Shown one piece after another: positions 46,221 to 53,691 of a stretch of DNA of 64,000 bases (positions within the stretch are counted from its first letter, which is position 1; each line of letters opens with the position of its first letter). The stretch is from Candidatus Flexifilum breve (GTDB lineage: Bacteria > Chloroflexota > Anaerolineae > Aggregatilineales > Phototrophicaceae). The DNA is taken from assembly GCA_016717205.1 (NCBI GenBank), contig JADKGC010000001.1, forward strand, positions 744,001 to 808,000, written 5' to 3'. A program made the translations under genes and the position numbers. Below the pieces are notes generated by a model. The model searched no databases, was not told the DNA's origin, and saw only the letters and a program-made list of their open reading frames with translations.

Positions 46221-47305
46221 GTCTGATCGCGGATTGCGACCGCTTACCTCAGGACAGTGCACTGCGTTTGCTACGACAAACGTTGACCTTGAGCGCAGTT
46301 ACCCTTGCCCGTGATAAGGATCAATTGGCGGGACAGCTCCTCGAACGAACACGTTTGATTACCGATGAACCGGACATCAACCGACTGCGCAAGGGTACAT
46401 CCAACAATTCCCGCCTACAACTTATCAATCCCTTCCCGGTTTTAGTCGGTGCGGGTGAGAGCGAATTGGCACGTTTTGAAGGACATACAAATGCGGTCAA
46501 TGGGGCGCTTGTTCTCGACGACGGGTCGCTGCTCTCTTGGTCAGAAGACAACACACTGCGCCATTGGTCGTCTGATGGCCACGAACTGACATCCTTCAAG
46601 GGGCACAGGGATGCGGTAACTGGCGCGCTCGTGCTTGATGATAGTTCACTTCTCTCTTGGTCGAAGGACGGCACACTGCGCCGCTGGTCACGCACAGGCA
46701 CAGAACTAGCGCGCTTCGAGGGGCATACGGGAATGGTGGAAAACGTGCTCGTCCTTGACGATGGCTCGATTCTCTCCTGGTCCCAAGATACCACACTGCG
46801 TCGCTGGTCGCGCGATGGCCACGAACTGACGCGTTTCGAAGGGCATGTAGACGGTGTACTTGGCGCGCTTGTCCTCGACGACGACTCGCTCCTATCCTGG
46901 TCTTGGGATGGCACATTGCGCCGTTGGTCGCGCGATGGTACAGAACTAGCATGCTTTGAGGGACATACGAACAGTGTGCACGGCGCGCTTGTCCTCGACG
47001 ACGACTCGCTCCTCTCCTGGTCTTGGGATGGGACACTGCGCCGTTGGTCGCACGATGGTACAGAACTAGCATGCTTTGAGGGACATACGGATGGGGTGAA
47101 TGGGGCGCTTCTTTTCGAAGATGGTTCGCTGCTCTCTTGGTCAAGGGATGGCACGCTCTCTCGGTGGTCGCGCAATGGCACGGAACTGGCACGTTTTGAG
47201 GGGCATACGGCAGCAGTAGGTGGTGCGTTCATCTTGGATGATGGAAAATCCTTTCTTGGGGCGATACTACCCTACGCTGCTGGTCGCCTGACGGTCACGA
47301 AATAG
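46073..47305 (+). CDS. STAND protein, middle part: NB-ARC tail and WD repeats 1-7
   Basis: This frame continues the NB-ARC protein (LPDDYAWRWIGYHL, RWLQAKLDATETISLIADCD) and enters WD repeats of 40 residues each, with GH near the start and WS.DGTLRRWS at the end of each blade. The TTG start at 46073 is probably not used; it is the frameshift point. A second shift near 47246 (GGAAAATCC; one A missing) ends this frame at 47305. Confidence 0.75.
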   Translation: MGNMYSLPDDYAWRWIGYHLCAADWSARLRDILFDYRWLQAKLDATETISLIADCDRLPQDSALRLLRQTLTLSAVTLARDKDQLAGQLLERTRLITDEPDINRLRKGTSNNSRLQLINPFPVLVGAGESELARFEGHTNAVNGALVLDDGSLLSWSEDNTLRHWSSDGHELTSFKGHRDAVTGALVLDDSSLLSWSKDGTLRRWSRTGTELARFEGHTGMVENVLVLDDGSILSWSQDTTLRRWSRDGHELTRFEGHVDGVLGALVLDDDSLLSWSWDGTLRRWSRDGTELACFEGHTNSVHGALVLDDDSLLSWSWDGTLRRWSHDGTELACFEGHTDGVNGALLFEDGSLLSWSRDGTLSRWSRNGTELARFEGHTAAVGGAFILDDGKSFLGAILPYAAGRLTVTK

Positions 47306-48260
47306 CATGCTTTCAAGGACATAAGGGACTGATCAATGGTGCGCTTATCCTCGAGGACGGTTCGCTGCTCTCGTCGTCATGGGACAGTACACTACGCCGC
47401 TGGTTGCGCGACGGGCATGAACTAGCGCGCTTTGAAGGACATAGGGGACATGTGAGTAGAGCGCTTGTCCTCGATAACGCCTCATTCCTCTCTTGGTCTG
47501 GAGATGGTACATTACGCCGCTGGTCACTTATAGCACGGAGTCGGATGAACTTCGAAGGACATACGGACTGGGTGAGCGGCTTGAGCGTCCTCGACGACGG
47601 TTCGCTCCTTTCTTGGTCAAGGGATGGCACACTGCGCCGTTGGTCGTCCGATGGTCACGAACTGACACGCTTCGAGGGACACATGAGTTGGGTGAATGGT
47701 GTGCTTTGTCTCAACGATGGATCACTCCTCTCTTGGTCAGGCGACAAAACTCTGCGTCGCTGGTCACTCGATGGCAGGACGATAGCTCGCTTCGAAGGAC
47801 ATAGAGAGTTGGTGAATGGCGCGCTTGTCCTCGACGACGACTCGCTCCTCTCCTGGTCTTGGGATGGCACACTGCGCCGTTGGTCGCACGATGGTCACGA
47901 ACTAGCACATTTTAAAGGGCATACGAATTGGGTAAATGGCGCGCTCGTGCTCTATGATGGTTCAATCCTCTCTTGGTCACAAGACAACACACTGCGCCGT
48001 TGGTCGCGCGATGGTTCAGAACTAGCATGCTTTAAGGGACATACGAACAGTGTGCACGGCGCGCTTGTCCTCAACGATGACTCGCTCCTCTCCTGGTCTA
48101 GGGATGGCACACTGCGCCGTTGGTCGCACGATGGCGACGAACTAACGCGCTTCGAGGGACATACGGCGGAAGTGTTTTACGCGCTTGCTCTCAACGATGG
48201 TTCGCTCCTGTCCTGGTCATGGGATGGCACGCTGCGCCGCTGGTTGCCCGACGGCACAGA
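46463..48260 (+). repeat. 15 tandem 120-bp WD-repeat units
   Basis: The GGACATAC-type anchor recurs every 120 bp (46481, 46601, 46721 and on). Units share long stretches such as TGGTCTTGGGATGGCACA, so the array expanded recently or is kept similar by gene conversion. Differences are concentrated in the four to six codons after the GH motif. Confidence 0.85.
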
Positions 48261-48555
48261 ACTGGCTGTATTGGATACAAGTTCAGCGGATAACTCTGCA
48301 ATTGCTGTCTGGGCACATACGCAGCAATTGGATGTAAATGTGTTGTTCGCCACGTGGGCCGATCCATCGATAGCATCCAGCAGTGTTGCCAAACGGAACA
48401 ACGAAGTCGTCCTCTATAACACAACGAGTGGAGAAACGCAGGCAAACTTCATCAACGATGCGAATATTACATGCCTAGCTGTCTTAGATAACAAGATTGT
48501 TGTAGCTGGTGATCAAGCAGGTCGCGTGCTCTTTCTGCGTCATGAAGGCATATAG
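47242..48555 (+). CDS. STAND protein, 3' part: WD repeats 8-15
   Basis: The frame opens right after the second shift (ILSWGDTTLRCWSPDGHE) and carries eight more WD blades, then a degenerate last propeller part (IAVWAHTQQLDVNVLF ... ITCLAVLDNKIVVAGDQAGRVLFL). Fifteen blades could form two propellers (7 + 8). WD propellers in STAND proteins act as the ligand sensor. No separate start codon with a ribosome site is evident. Confidence 0.75.
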   Translation, partial: WKILSWGDTTLRCWSPDGHEIACFQGHKGLINGALILEDGSLLSSSWDSTLRRWLRDGHELARFEGHRGHVSRALVLDNASFLSWSGDGTLRRWSLIARSRMNFEGHTDWVSGLSVLDDGSLLSWSRDGTLRRWSSDGHELTRFEGHMSWVNGVLCLNDGSLLSWSGDKTLRRWSLDGRTIARFEGHRELVNGALVLDDDSLLSWSWDGTLRRWSHDGHELAHFKGHTNWVNGALVLYDGSILSWSQDNTLRRWSRDGSELACFKGHTNSVHGALVLNDDSLLSWSRDGTLRRWSHDGDELTRFEGHTAEVFYALALNDGSLLSWSWDGTLRRWLPDGTELAVLDTSSADNSAIAVWAHTQQLDVNVLFATWADPSIASSSVAKRNNEVVLYNTTSGETQANFINDANITCLAVLDNKIVVAGDQAGRVLFLRHEGI

Positions 48556-49267
48556 AAAAATAATTGGGTAAGCATAGTATCTCCACAGAATCAGGTCGTC
48601 CTACCGTTTGAAGGTTCTGAGTGTCAATAAAGGGCTTTTCCTTCGTAACACGACTTTGATTGTTCATGCATCGGCGGGGATATTTTAATGAGGAATTACC
48701 CGACGCGACGAAACTGCCCATTTGCACATCATATCGGTCCAATTGGTGCATATCCAATCTGCAAGGGCCATTTTTTGGATAACGGTTATCCGGCGAGTAC
48801 GACCAGTGGTCTCAATGTCGGGCGCCGCATAATCATTTGCATGGAGTACCAACCTCCTATAAAGGCATCGTGCTCCTTATAGGCAGTACAGACGCTATGG
48901 TTTGAGATCAGCCGGGATACCCCGATGCAGGCGGCATGCAGTGCAGCCTGTCGATGCGGGAGGACCGTTCCAGATAACGGTCATCCGACGGGTATCGACA
49001 GCTCCCTCGATACGGCGCGGTGGTGGATTGTCAATCTTTTACGGCTACAGGTCTATACCCTAGCCTCTGTTTAGTTCATATAGAAGCTTATCCCTCTCTA
49101 TAGAGTAGAGGTTCTTCGAAGGGTCTCCTGGGGTCAGTCGATATGCGCTTCAGCGTATCGACAGGGTTAGTACCCTCTTGGATAACGGTTATCCGGGGTA
49201 TCGAAAACTGGACATTTTTGGACAGAATCGACCCATTTGATGCTTTTTTGAGGGGAGAAGTGTCCAA
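48556..49267. other. gene-free zone with palindromic repeats
   Basis: No gene is supported. It contains three copies of the 15-bp palindrome (48777, a degenerate one at 48972, 49180), short hairpins such as TCGATATGCGC/GCGTATCGA before 49180, and one copy of the shared 88-bp unit. Confidence 0.6.
49180..49267. repeat. shared 88-bp unit, copy 1 (interrupted at its right end by element C)
   Basis: Starts with a palindrome and continues with GGACATTTTTGGACAGAATC and TTTTTTGAGGGGAGAAGTGT; homologous to 51286-51372. The unit has complementary ends (TGGACA...TGTCCA) and could fold. Confidence 0.8.
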
Positions 49268-50889
49268 TGTCCTGACCGCGAGGATTATCCTCACCGGAGT
49301 ACGTCGACATCGACCTCAGCTGTAGCAATATTGCTATCCTGTAAAAACGGAAACAAGCGAAAGGATAGCAACATGGGGAACGAAAATGTCTGGGTGCTGG
49401 AGCGCGTCAAGCTCTACGAGCTGATGAAAACCCATCCTGACTGGAGCTTACGCCATTATGGGCGCGAACTCGGACATGACCTGCAATGGGTGCGACGCTG
49501 GTCTACTCGCATCCGCTCAGCAGCAACGATTACGCTCGATACATTTCGAAGTCGCTCCCGAGCGCCACATCATCCCCCAAAACGAATTCCAGAGGAAGCG
49601 AAGGCTCTGGTTGGAGAGCTGCGGCAGGTGCTCTCAGAAAGATTCCACCGCCGGGCCGGAGCAAAAACCATACTTTATGGCCTTCAGCAGTACCAGAAGT
49701 TGCATACGCCGGCTTTCACTCTCCCCAAAGCCCTCAGTACCATCACGCAGATCCTCCATGAGTTGGGCTGGATAACACCACGCTGTTCTGTCACAGGGGA
49801 ACCCCTCGTGTTACCTGAACTGATGGAGGAATGGGAAATGGACTTCGGGGAAATCTACTTGGGAGAAGAGGGCGTTTTGGAGTTTTTCGTGGTCGTCGAC
49901 CGCGGGAGTTCACGTTTGGTGTATCTCGAAGGTGGTCCAGGCTACAATGCGGAAACTGCGCTGGAAGCGGTCGTCCGGCTATTCGAGACGTGTGGGTTGC
50001 CAAAACGGCTACGTTTCGACCGAGATGTGCGGTTGTGGGGTGCATGGACTCGCGACAGCTATCCGTCCCCACTGGTGCGTTTCCTACGCGTTCTTGGCGT
50101 GGAGGATATTATTTGTCCGCCTCACCGCCCGGACAAAGAACCGGTGGTCGAGCGCTGTATCGGTACCTTGAAACATGAATGGTTGGCTCGCTTCGCACCG
50201 ACTGCACTTGGCGAAGCCCTCGATGTCTTGGCTCAGTTTCCTCTGTACTATAACAACGAACGGCCACACCAAGGGAAAGCCTGCGCTAACCAACCGCCAG
50301 CCGTTGCCTTTCCCGTGGTGCCAACCCTACCCAGCCTTCCCCAGCAGGTTGACCCAGACGAATGGTTGCAGAGCGCACATGGGCGGATTTACCGCCGGTG
50401 GGTTAACAGCAGCGGGACGATCCAAATTGACCGTCATACCTACAGCATTGGGAGTGCCTACGCCAAGCAGCAAGTGCTCGTTCATCTCGACGCTAAACAG
50501 CACATGTTTCTCGTTAGTCTGAACGGGCAACGACTGAAGCAACTTACCATTCAGGGCCTCTACCGTGCCCCAATGGATTTCGCCGTCTATCTCACACAGA
50601 TTCGCTCAGAAGCGCGTACAGTGGAAGCGCACCACCGGTTATGGTGGGGCCAAACAGGACGGTTGGACTGAGTCTTGCCTAATACCACATGTTGGAGGGC
50701 GAGGCTCACCTCGACCCGCTGTACGCATGCCTAAAACCCGAATGCGACACCCCTATCATCACCGATTTCCAGCCTCTTCCCTGTTTTTCAGCGCCTCTAA
50801 TCCCGATTTTTGATGATAGTGCTCATGAATTTACCCATTGAGGACGATGTTTATGGGTCATTGTGAGGATAATCCTCGCGGTCAGGACA
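49268..50889 (+). mobile_element. IS481-type element C
   Basis: A 27-bp perfect terminal inverted repeat starts TGTCCTGACCGCGAGG at 49268 and, reversed, ends at 50889. CAA flanks both sides (49265-49267 and 50890-50892), a 3-bp target duplication; the homologous repeat at 51361-51381 shows the unoccupied site GTCCAATGTGTACAT. One intact transposase gene is inside. Confidence 0.92.
49373..50671 (+). CDS. IS481-like DDE transposase (element C)
   Basis: The protein has 432 residues from ATG 49373, preceded by AAAGGA; the longer frame from 49331 adds an unlikely Lys/Asn-rich start. N-terminal helix-turn-helix, then an rve core with Asp in EEWEMDFGEIYLG, Asp in LRFDRDVRLWG and Glu in KEPVVERCIGTLKHE, and a C-terminal beta segment (NSSGTIQIDRHTYSIG). 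All catalytic residues are present. It is a paralogue of the transposase at 5781, though the ends of the two elements differ. Confidence 0.9.
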   Translation: MGNENVWVLERVKLYELMKTHPDWSLRHYGRELGHDLQWVRRWSTRIRSAATITLDTFRSRSRAPHHPPKRIPEEAKALVGELRQVLSERFHRRAGAKTILYGLQQYQKLHTPAFTLPKALSTITQILHELGWITPRCSVTGEPLVLPELMEEWEMDFGEIYLGEEGVLEFFVVVDRGSSRLVYLEGGPGYNAETALEAVVRLFETCGLPKRLRFDRDVRLWGAWTRDSYPSPLVRFLRVLGVEDIICPPHRPDKEPVVERCIGTLKHEWLARFAPTALGEALDVLAQFPLYYNNERPHQGKACANQPPAVAFPVVPTLPSLPQQVDPDEWLQSAHGRIYRRWVNSSGTIQIDRHTYSIGSAYAKQQVLVHLDAKQHMFLVSLNGQRLKQLTIQGLYRAPMDFAVYLTQIRSEARTVEAHHRLWWGQTGRLD

Positions 50890-50892
50890 CAA

Positions 50893-51850
50893 TGTGTACA
50901 TGATTACCCCCTCTCTCCCACTGTCCCCAGGATCGCATTTTGTCCGGTGAATCCTGACACCCCCTACCCTTCCCCATCGGATTGACCTCTAGCCCATAGA
51001 GCCAGGACACAGGCTATCCGAGCGTCTCGACCAAGCCGTGAACCTATTGCCCACATCGGCGCAGCGCCGTTGGTTCCGACTGCCACAGTGCTGGATAACC
51101 GTTATCCGAGCAGTAGTCCGCTGCGCTCAAAAACCTTGGCGGCGACTAAAGGCATAACCCTATCGACTATATATAGAGCAACAGCCCTTATAGGTACAGA
51201 AGCTGCCTGTAGAAGCTATAGGTGTTGGAGGGGTATCAGGGTCAGTCGGCAGGCGGCGCAGCATGTCGACGTGGTAGTACCTCCTGGATAACGGTTATCC
51301 ACGATACAGAAATTGGACATTTTTGGACAGAATCGACCGATTCGACGCTTTTTTGAGGGGAGAAGTGTCCAATGTGTACATACACTGTCCCCCTCTCCCG
51401 GTCGCTCCAGAGTCGCATTTTTGTCCAATTGATCTCGGCATCCCCATCCGCTCGACCAAGCGGTCGTCCTGACCTCGCCCCAATCGATCCCTGGCCTAGT
51501 CCTCTGTAACCCAGTTAGTCGGCATATACAGAGGTAGGGTATCGAGCCTTGAAAATAGAGAGGTTGCCGGCGCGCCGATACCTTCGTCGATGCCACTTCA
51601 CTTTTGGATAACGGTTATCCACGGTGTGCTCCCCTGCCCTACCCCCTGCTCTCACTGTCTATGCGTAACTAGGAGTCAGTCGGCTTACGCTCAGGGGCAA
51701 TGGCGAGCAATGATCCGGTGCCGTGAAATCGACAGGGATCAGCCGCCGTCGGCCATTTTCCAGGCTATCGAATCGACGGATAACGGTTATCCAGCCTAGT
51801 CATCAGCGACTTGGAGATACTGACCTGCTCACCCCGGATAACGGTTATCC
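50893..51850. other. gene-free repeat-rich zone
   Basis: No gene is supported; open frames here read through palindromes. Pyrimidine-rich tracts, a TATATATAGAG stretch near 51170 and homologous halves (50893-51040 resembles 51373-51480) show that larger units of several hundred bases were duplicated and then diverged. Confidence 0.6.
51286..51372. repeat. shared 87-bp unit, copy 2 (uninterrupted)
   Basis: Same order of motifs as copy 1, with TTGGACA and TGTCCAA as inverted ends. It runs on into ATGTGTACAT, which shows the empty target site of element C. Confidence 0.8.
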
Positions 51851-52466
51851 AGCGACGGACCAGGCGGCGCTCGTGTCCTTCGTGGCGACCATCCTGAATG
51901 AGACCGAGCTGAATATGAGCAGCACGGTGCAGCTCACCCGCGAGGTGCTGCTGGCCTTCCTCGAATGGTACACAAACATCTGGCTGATCGAGGGCAACCA
52001 CGACAACCGGATCGCCCGCGCCACACACGGCAATGTGCATCTCGGCATGTTCTTCCCGGATCTGCCCATCAGGTACAGCCGCTACCCGTTCATGTACTTC
52101 GACACCTCGCGCGGCCCCGTGAAGGTCGTTCACCCGCAGAACTTTAGCGGCGATCCCGTTGTCCTGGCGCAGCAGCTCTACAGCGTGACGCCGGAGAAGT
52201 CGCATTACATCGTGGCGCATTGCCACCGCGAACAATTCGGTTGGTCCCCCGATGGCCGGTTCGAGATGCACACCCTCGGCACGGGCCGCGACCAGATGCG
52301 GACGAAGTACAAGGCGACCGCCGTGAACAAGCACAAGCAATGGGACGCCAGCTTTATCATGATCCGCGACGGCTTCATCCACCCGATGAGCCTCAAACGC
52401 ACCGACTGGAAGCGCGAGCTGGGACCGCTCTATCAGTACGCCCCCGAAATCCCCGGTATCATTTAG
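51851..52466 (+). pseudogene. phage-type calcineurin-like phosphoesterase, 5'-truncated at a palindrome
   Basis: From 51851 the frame encodes QAALVSFVATILNE, then WLIEGNHDNRIARATHG (the GNHD metal motif), VVHPQNF and VAHCHREQFG, ending IPGII at 52466. The N-terminal DxH part is missing; the sequence to the left of 51851 is palindrome repeat. The frame stays open through two palindromes as DNGYP and ITVI peptides, which is coincidental. Related genes occur in phages, but the original host element is not visible. Confidence 0.75.
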
Positions 52467-52475
52467 GAAACGACC

Positions 52476-52797
52476 ATGACCCCGCAAATTCTCGACTGGC
52501 TAGAAGAAGTTCGCCGGTCCTACTTATCCTCCCCCGGCGACGTTCTGGAAGTCGGGAGTTTGAACACCAGCGGCAGCCCGCGCAAGCTGTTCACGGCCCC
52601 GGCGACCGGCAAGCCCGCCCGCGCCTACACCGGCACCGATGTGCGCGAAGGCCCAGGCGTCGATCTGGTGGTGGACACCCTCGACCTGTTGATCAACTTC
52701 TGGCCGCGCCAGTTCGACACCGTGCTGTGCCTGCAAACGTTGGAGCGCGACCTCAGCTTTTGGGACACGGGGACCATGATCCGGATAACGGTTATCC
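52476..52797 (+). pseudogene. SAM-dependent methyltransferase, 3'-truncated at a palindrome
   Basis: ATG 52476 lies 9 bp after the phosphoesterase stop. It has a Rossmann start with DVLEVGSLNTSGSPRKLF (motif I), YTGTDVREGPGVDLVVD and FDTVLCLQTLERDLSFW, then breaks off at the palindrome 52783, where the frame stops (RITVIR). About half of a class I methyltransferase is lost. The pair of genes is typical of phage or prophage gene order. Confidence 0.75.
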
Positions 52798-52828
52798 GCT
52801 AGATGAAGTCATACCCGAACACACGCGT

Positions 52829-53365
52829 TTAGGGGAGGAATTGCGCCTTGCGGAGATATACCCGAACAAGCGCGTCGATTTCGCTAGGAATCGTTTCGAG
52901 CGGCAAGTTACGCCAAACGATATCTGCACCAAAGAGCAGCACGGCAGCGTGATCATAGACCAGAGCGGCGGTTTTGATGTCAGCGTGGTAGCCGAGATGG
53001 AGATCGATGCCATCCTTTTCGAGATGAGCGCGCCAGCGTCCATCCCGGTAGGTGACGCCTTTGAAGCCTGTCGTATTGTTGCGAAATAGACGACGGTTCA
53101 TCAGGTTCTGCTGCTGGGTGAGCAAACGGAGATTTGGACGCGTGTTGTTGATCCGGTTGTGGTCAATGTGATCAACGACGAAATTAGGCGAAGGCTGCAT
53201 GATCGCGCGATGCATGGCGACAACGATTTCTTTGCCATTGTTCCGGTAACTGCGAATGACATACCCTTTGGAGTTGAGCCGCCAACGCCACTGTGTGAGC
53301 CACTCGAAATCGGCATCATCAACGAGCGTGAACTGGCCTTTAGTGAGAGGAATTTGTTGCGACAT
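52829..53365 (-). CDS. HNH endonuclease with AP2-like DNA-binding domain (homing-type)
   Basis: The protein has 178 residues from ATG 53365; the longer frame to 53452 adds a hydrophobic, unlikely start. The HNH core is seen as MHRAIM, VVDHIDHNRINNTRPNLR and QNLMNR. An AP2-type domain follows (TGFKGVTYRDGRWRAHL, TAALVYDHAAVLLFG). This pairing is typical of free-standing homing endonucleases of phages. Its 3' end is 31 bp from the palindrome at 52783. No intron was recognised beside it. Confidence 0.85.
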   Translation of the reverse strand: MSQQIPLTKGQFTLVDDADFEWLTQWRWRLNSKGYVIRSYRNNGKEIVVAMHRAIMQPSPNFVVDHIDHNRINNTRPNLRLLTQQQNLMNRRLFRNNTTGFKGVTYRDGRWRAHLEKDGIDLHLGYHADIKTAALVYDHAAVLLFGADIVWRNLPLETIPSEIDALVRVYLRKAQFLP

Positions 53366-53618
53366 GTGGGACAATACCTGTAGAGGAAAAGAGAAAAGGA
53401 CGAGGAGGCACTGCGGAGTAAATCTGTTGAACAGATTAGCGAGGTGCAGCACGAAGCGACTACAAAATCCCTGTTATCATAGTACGGCTTTTCCCTACGT
53501 ATCGTTGAGTTTTTCGCCCACTTTGAGCGACGAATCAGTCGCAGGCAATGGCAGCTTCGACCGGGATAGTGGCGGCATTCTTGTGTAGGTATCTGTGGAG
53601 GCTGAAATGAATAACAAA

Positions 53619-53651
53619 CGAGGAGAGAGCCTTTCTAGGACTCTCTCCTCG
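53619..53651 (-). terminator. terminator of the defence operon
   Basis: CGAGGAGAGAG and CTCTCTCCTCG form an 11-bp perfect stem around an 11-base loop; on the reverse strand TTTGTTATT follows. It lies 41 bp past the stop of the DUF499 gene. Confidence 0.8.
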
Positions 53652-53691
53652 CTTGCCTCATAACTTATGGGAATTCCGCTATGTACCTCGA

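Larger units (their letters stand above)
48777..52797. repeat. family of nine dispersed 15-bp palindromes, GGATAACGGTTATCC
   Basis: Copies start at 48777, 48972 (AGATAACGGTCATCC), 49180, 51093 (central base C), 51286, 51606, 51778, 51836 and 52783. Each is two 7-bp arms around one base. Spacing is irregular (58 to 947 bp; one interval holds an insertion sequence). Several are preceded by a CAGTCG...GTCGAC-type hairpin. They were noticed only in this 4-kb stretch of the window. Confidence 0.85.

Noticed and set aside
51723..51850. N-terminal extension of the phosphoesterase frame
   Set aside because: It reads through repeat sequence and two palindromes; the protein-like part begins only after 51850.
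48777..52797. Palindrome array as a CRISPR array
   Set aside because: Spacing is irregular (58-947 bp), repeats are 15 bp only, and there are no cas genes.
48777..52797. Palindrome array as an integron cassette array
   Set aside because: GGATAAC and GTTATCC do not fit the RYYYAAC / GTTRRRY core boxes, and no IntI-type integrase is present; the recombinase at 43033 lacks a recognisable IntI-specific segment.
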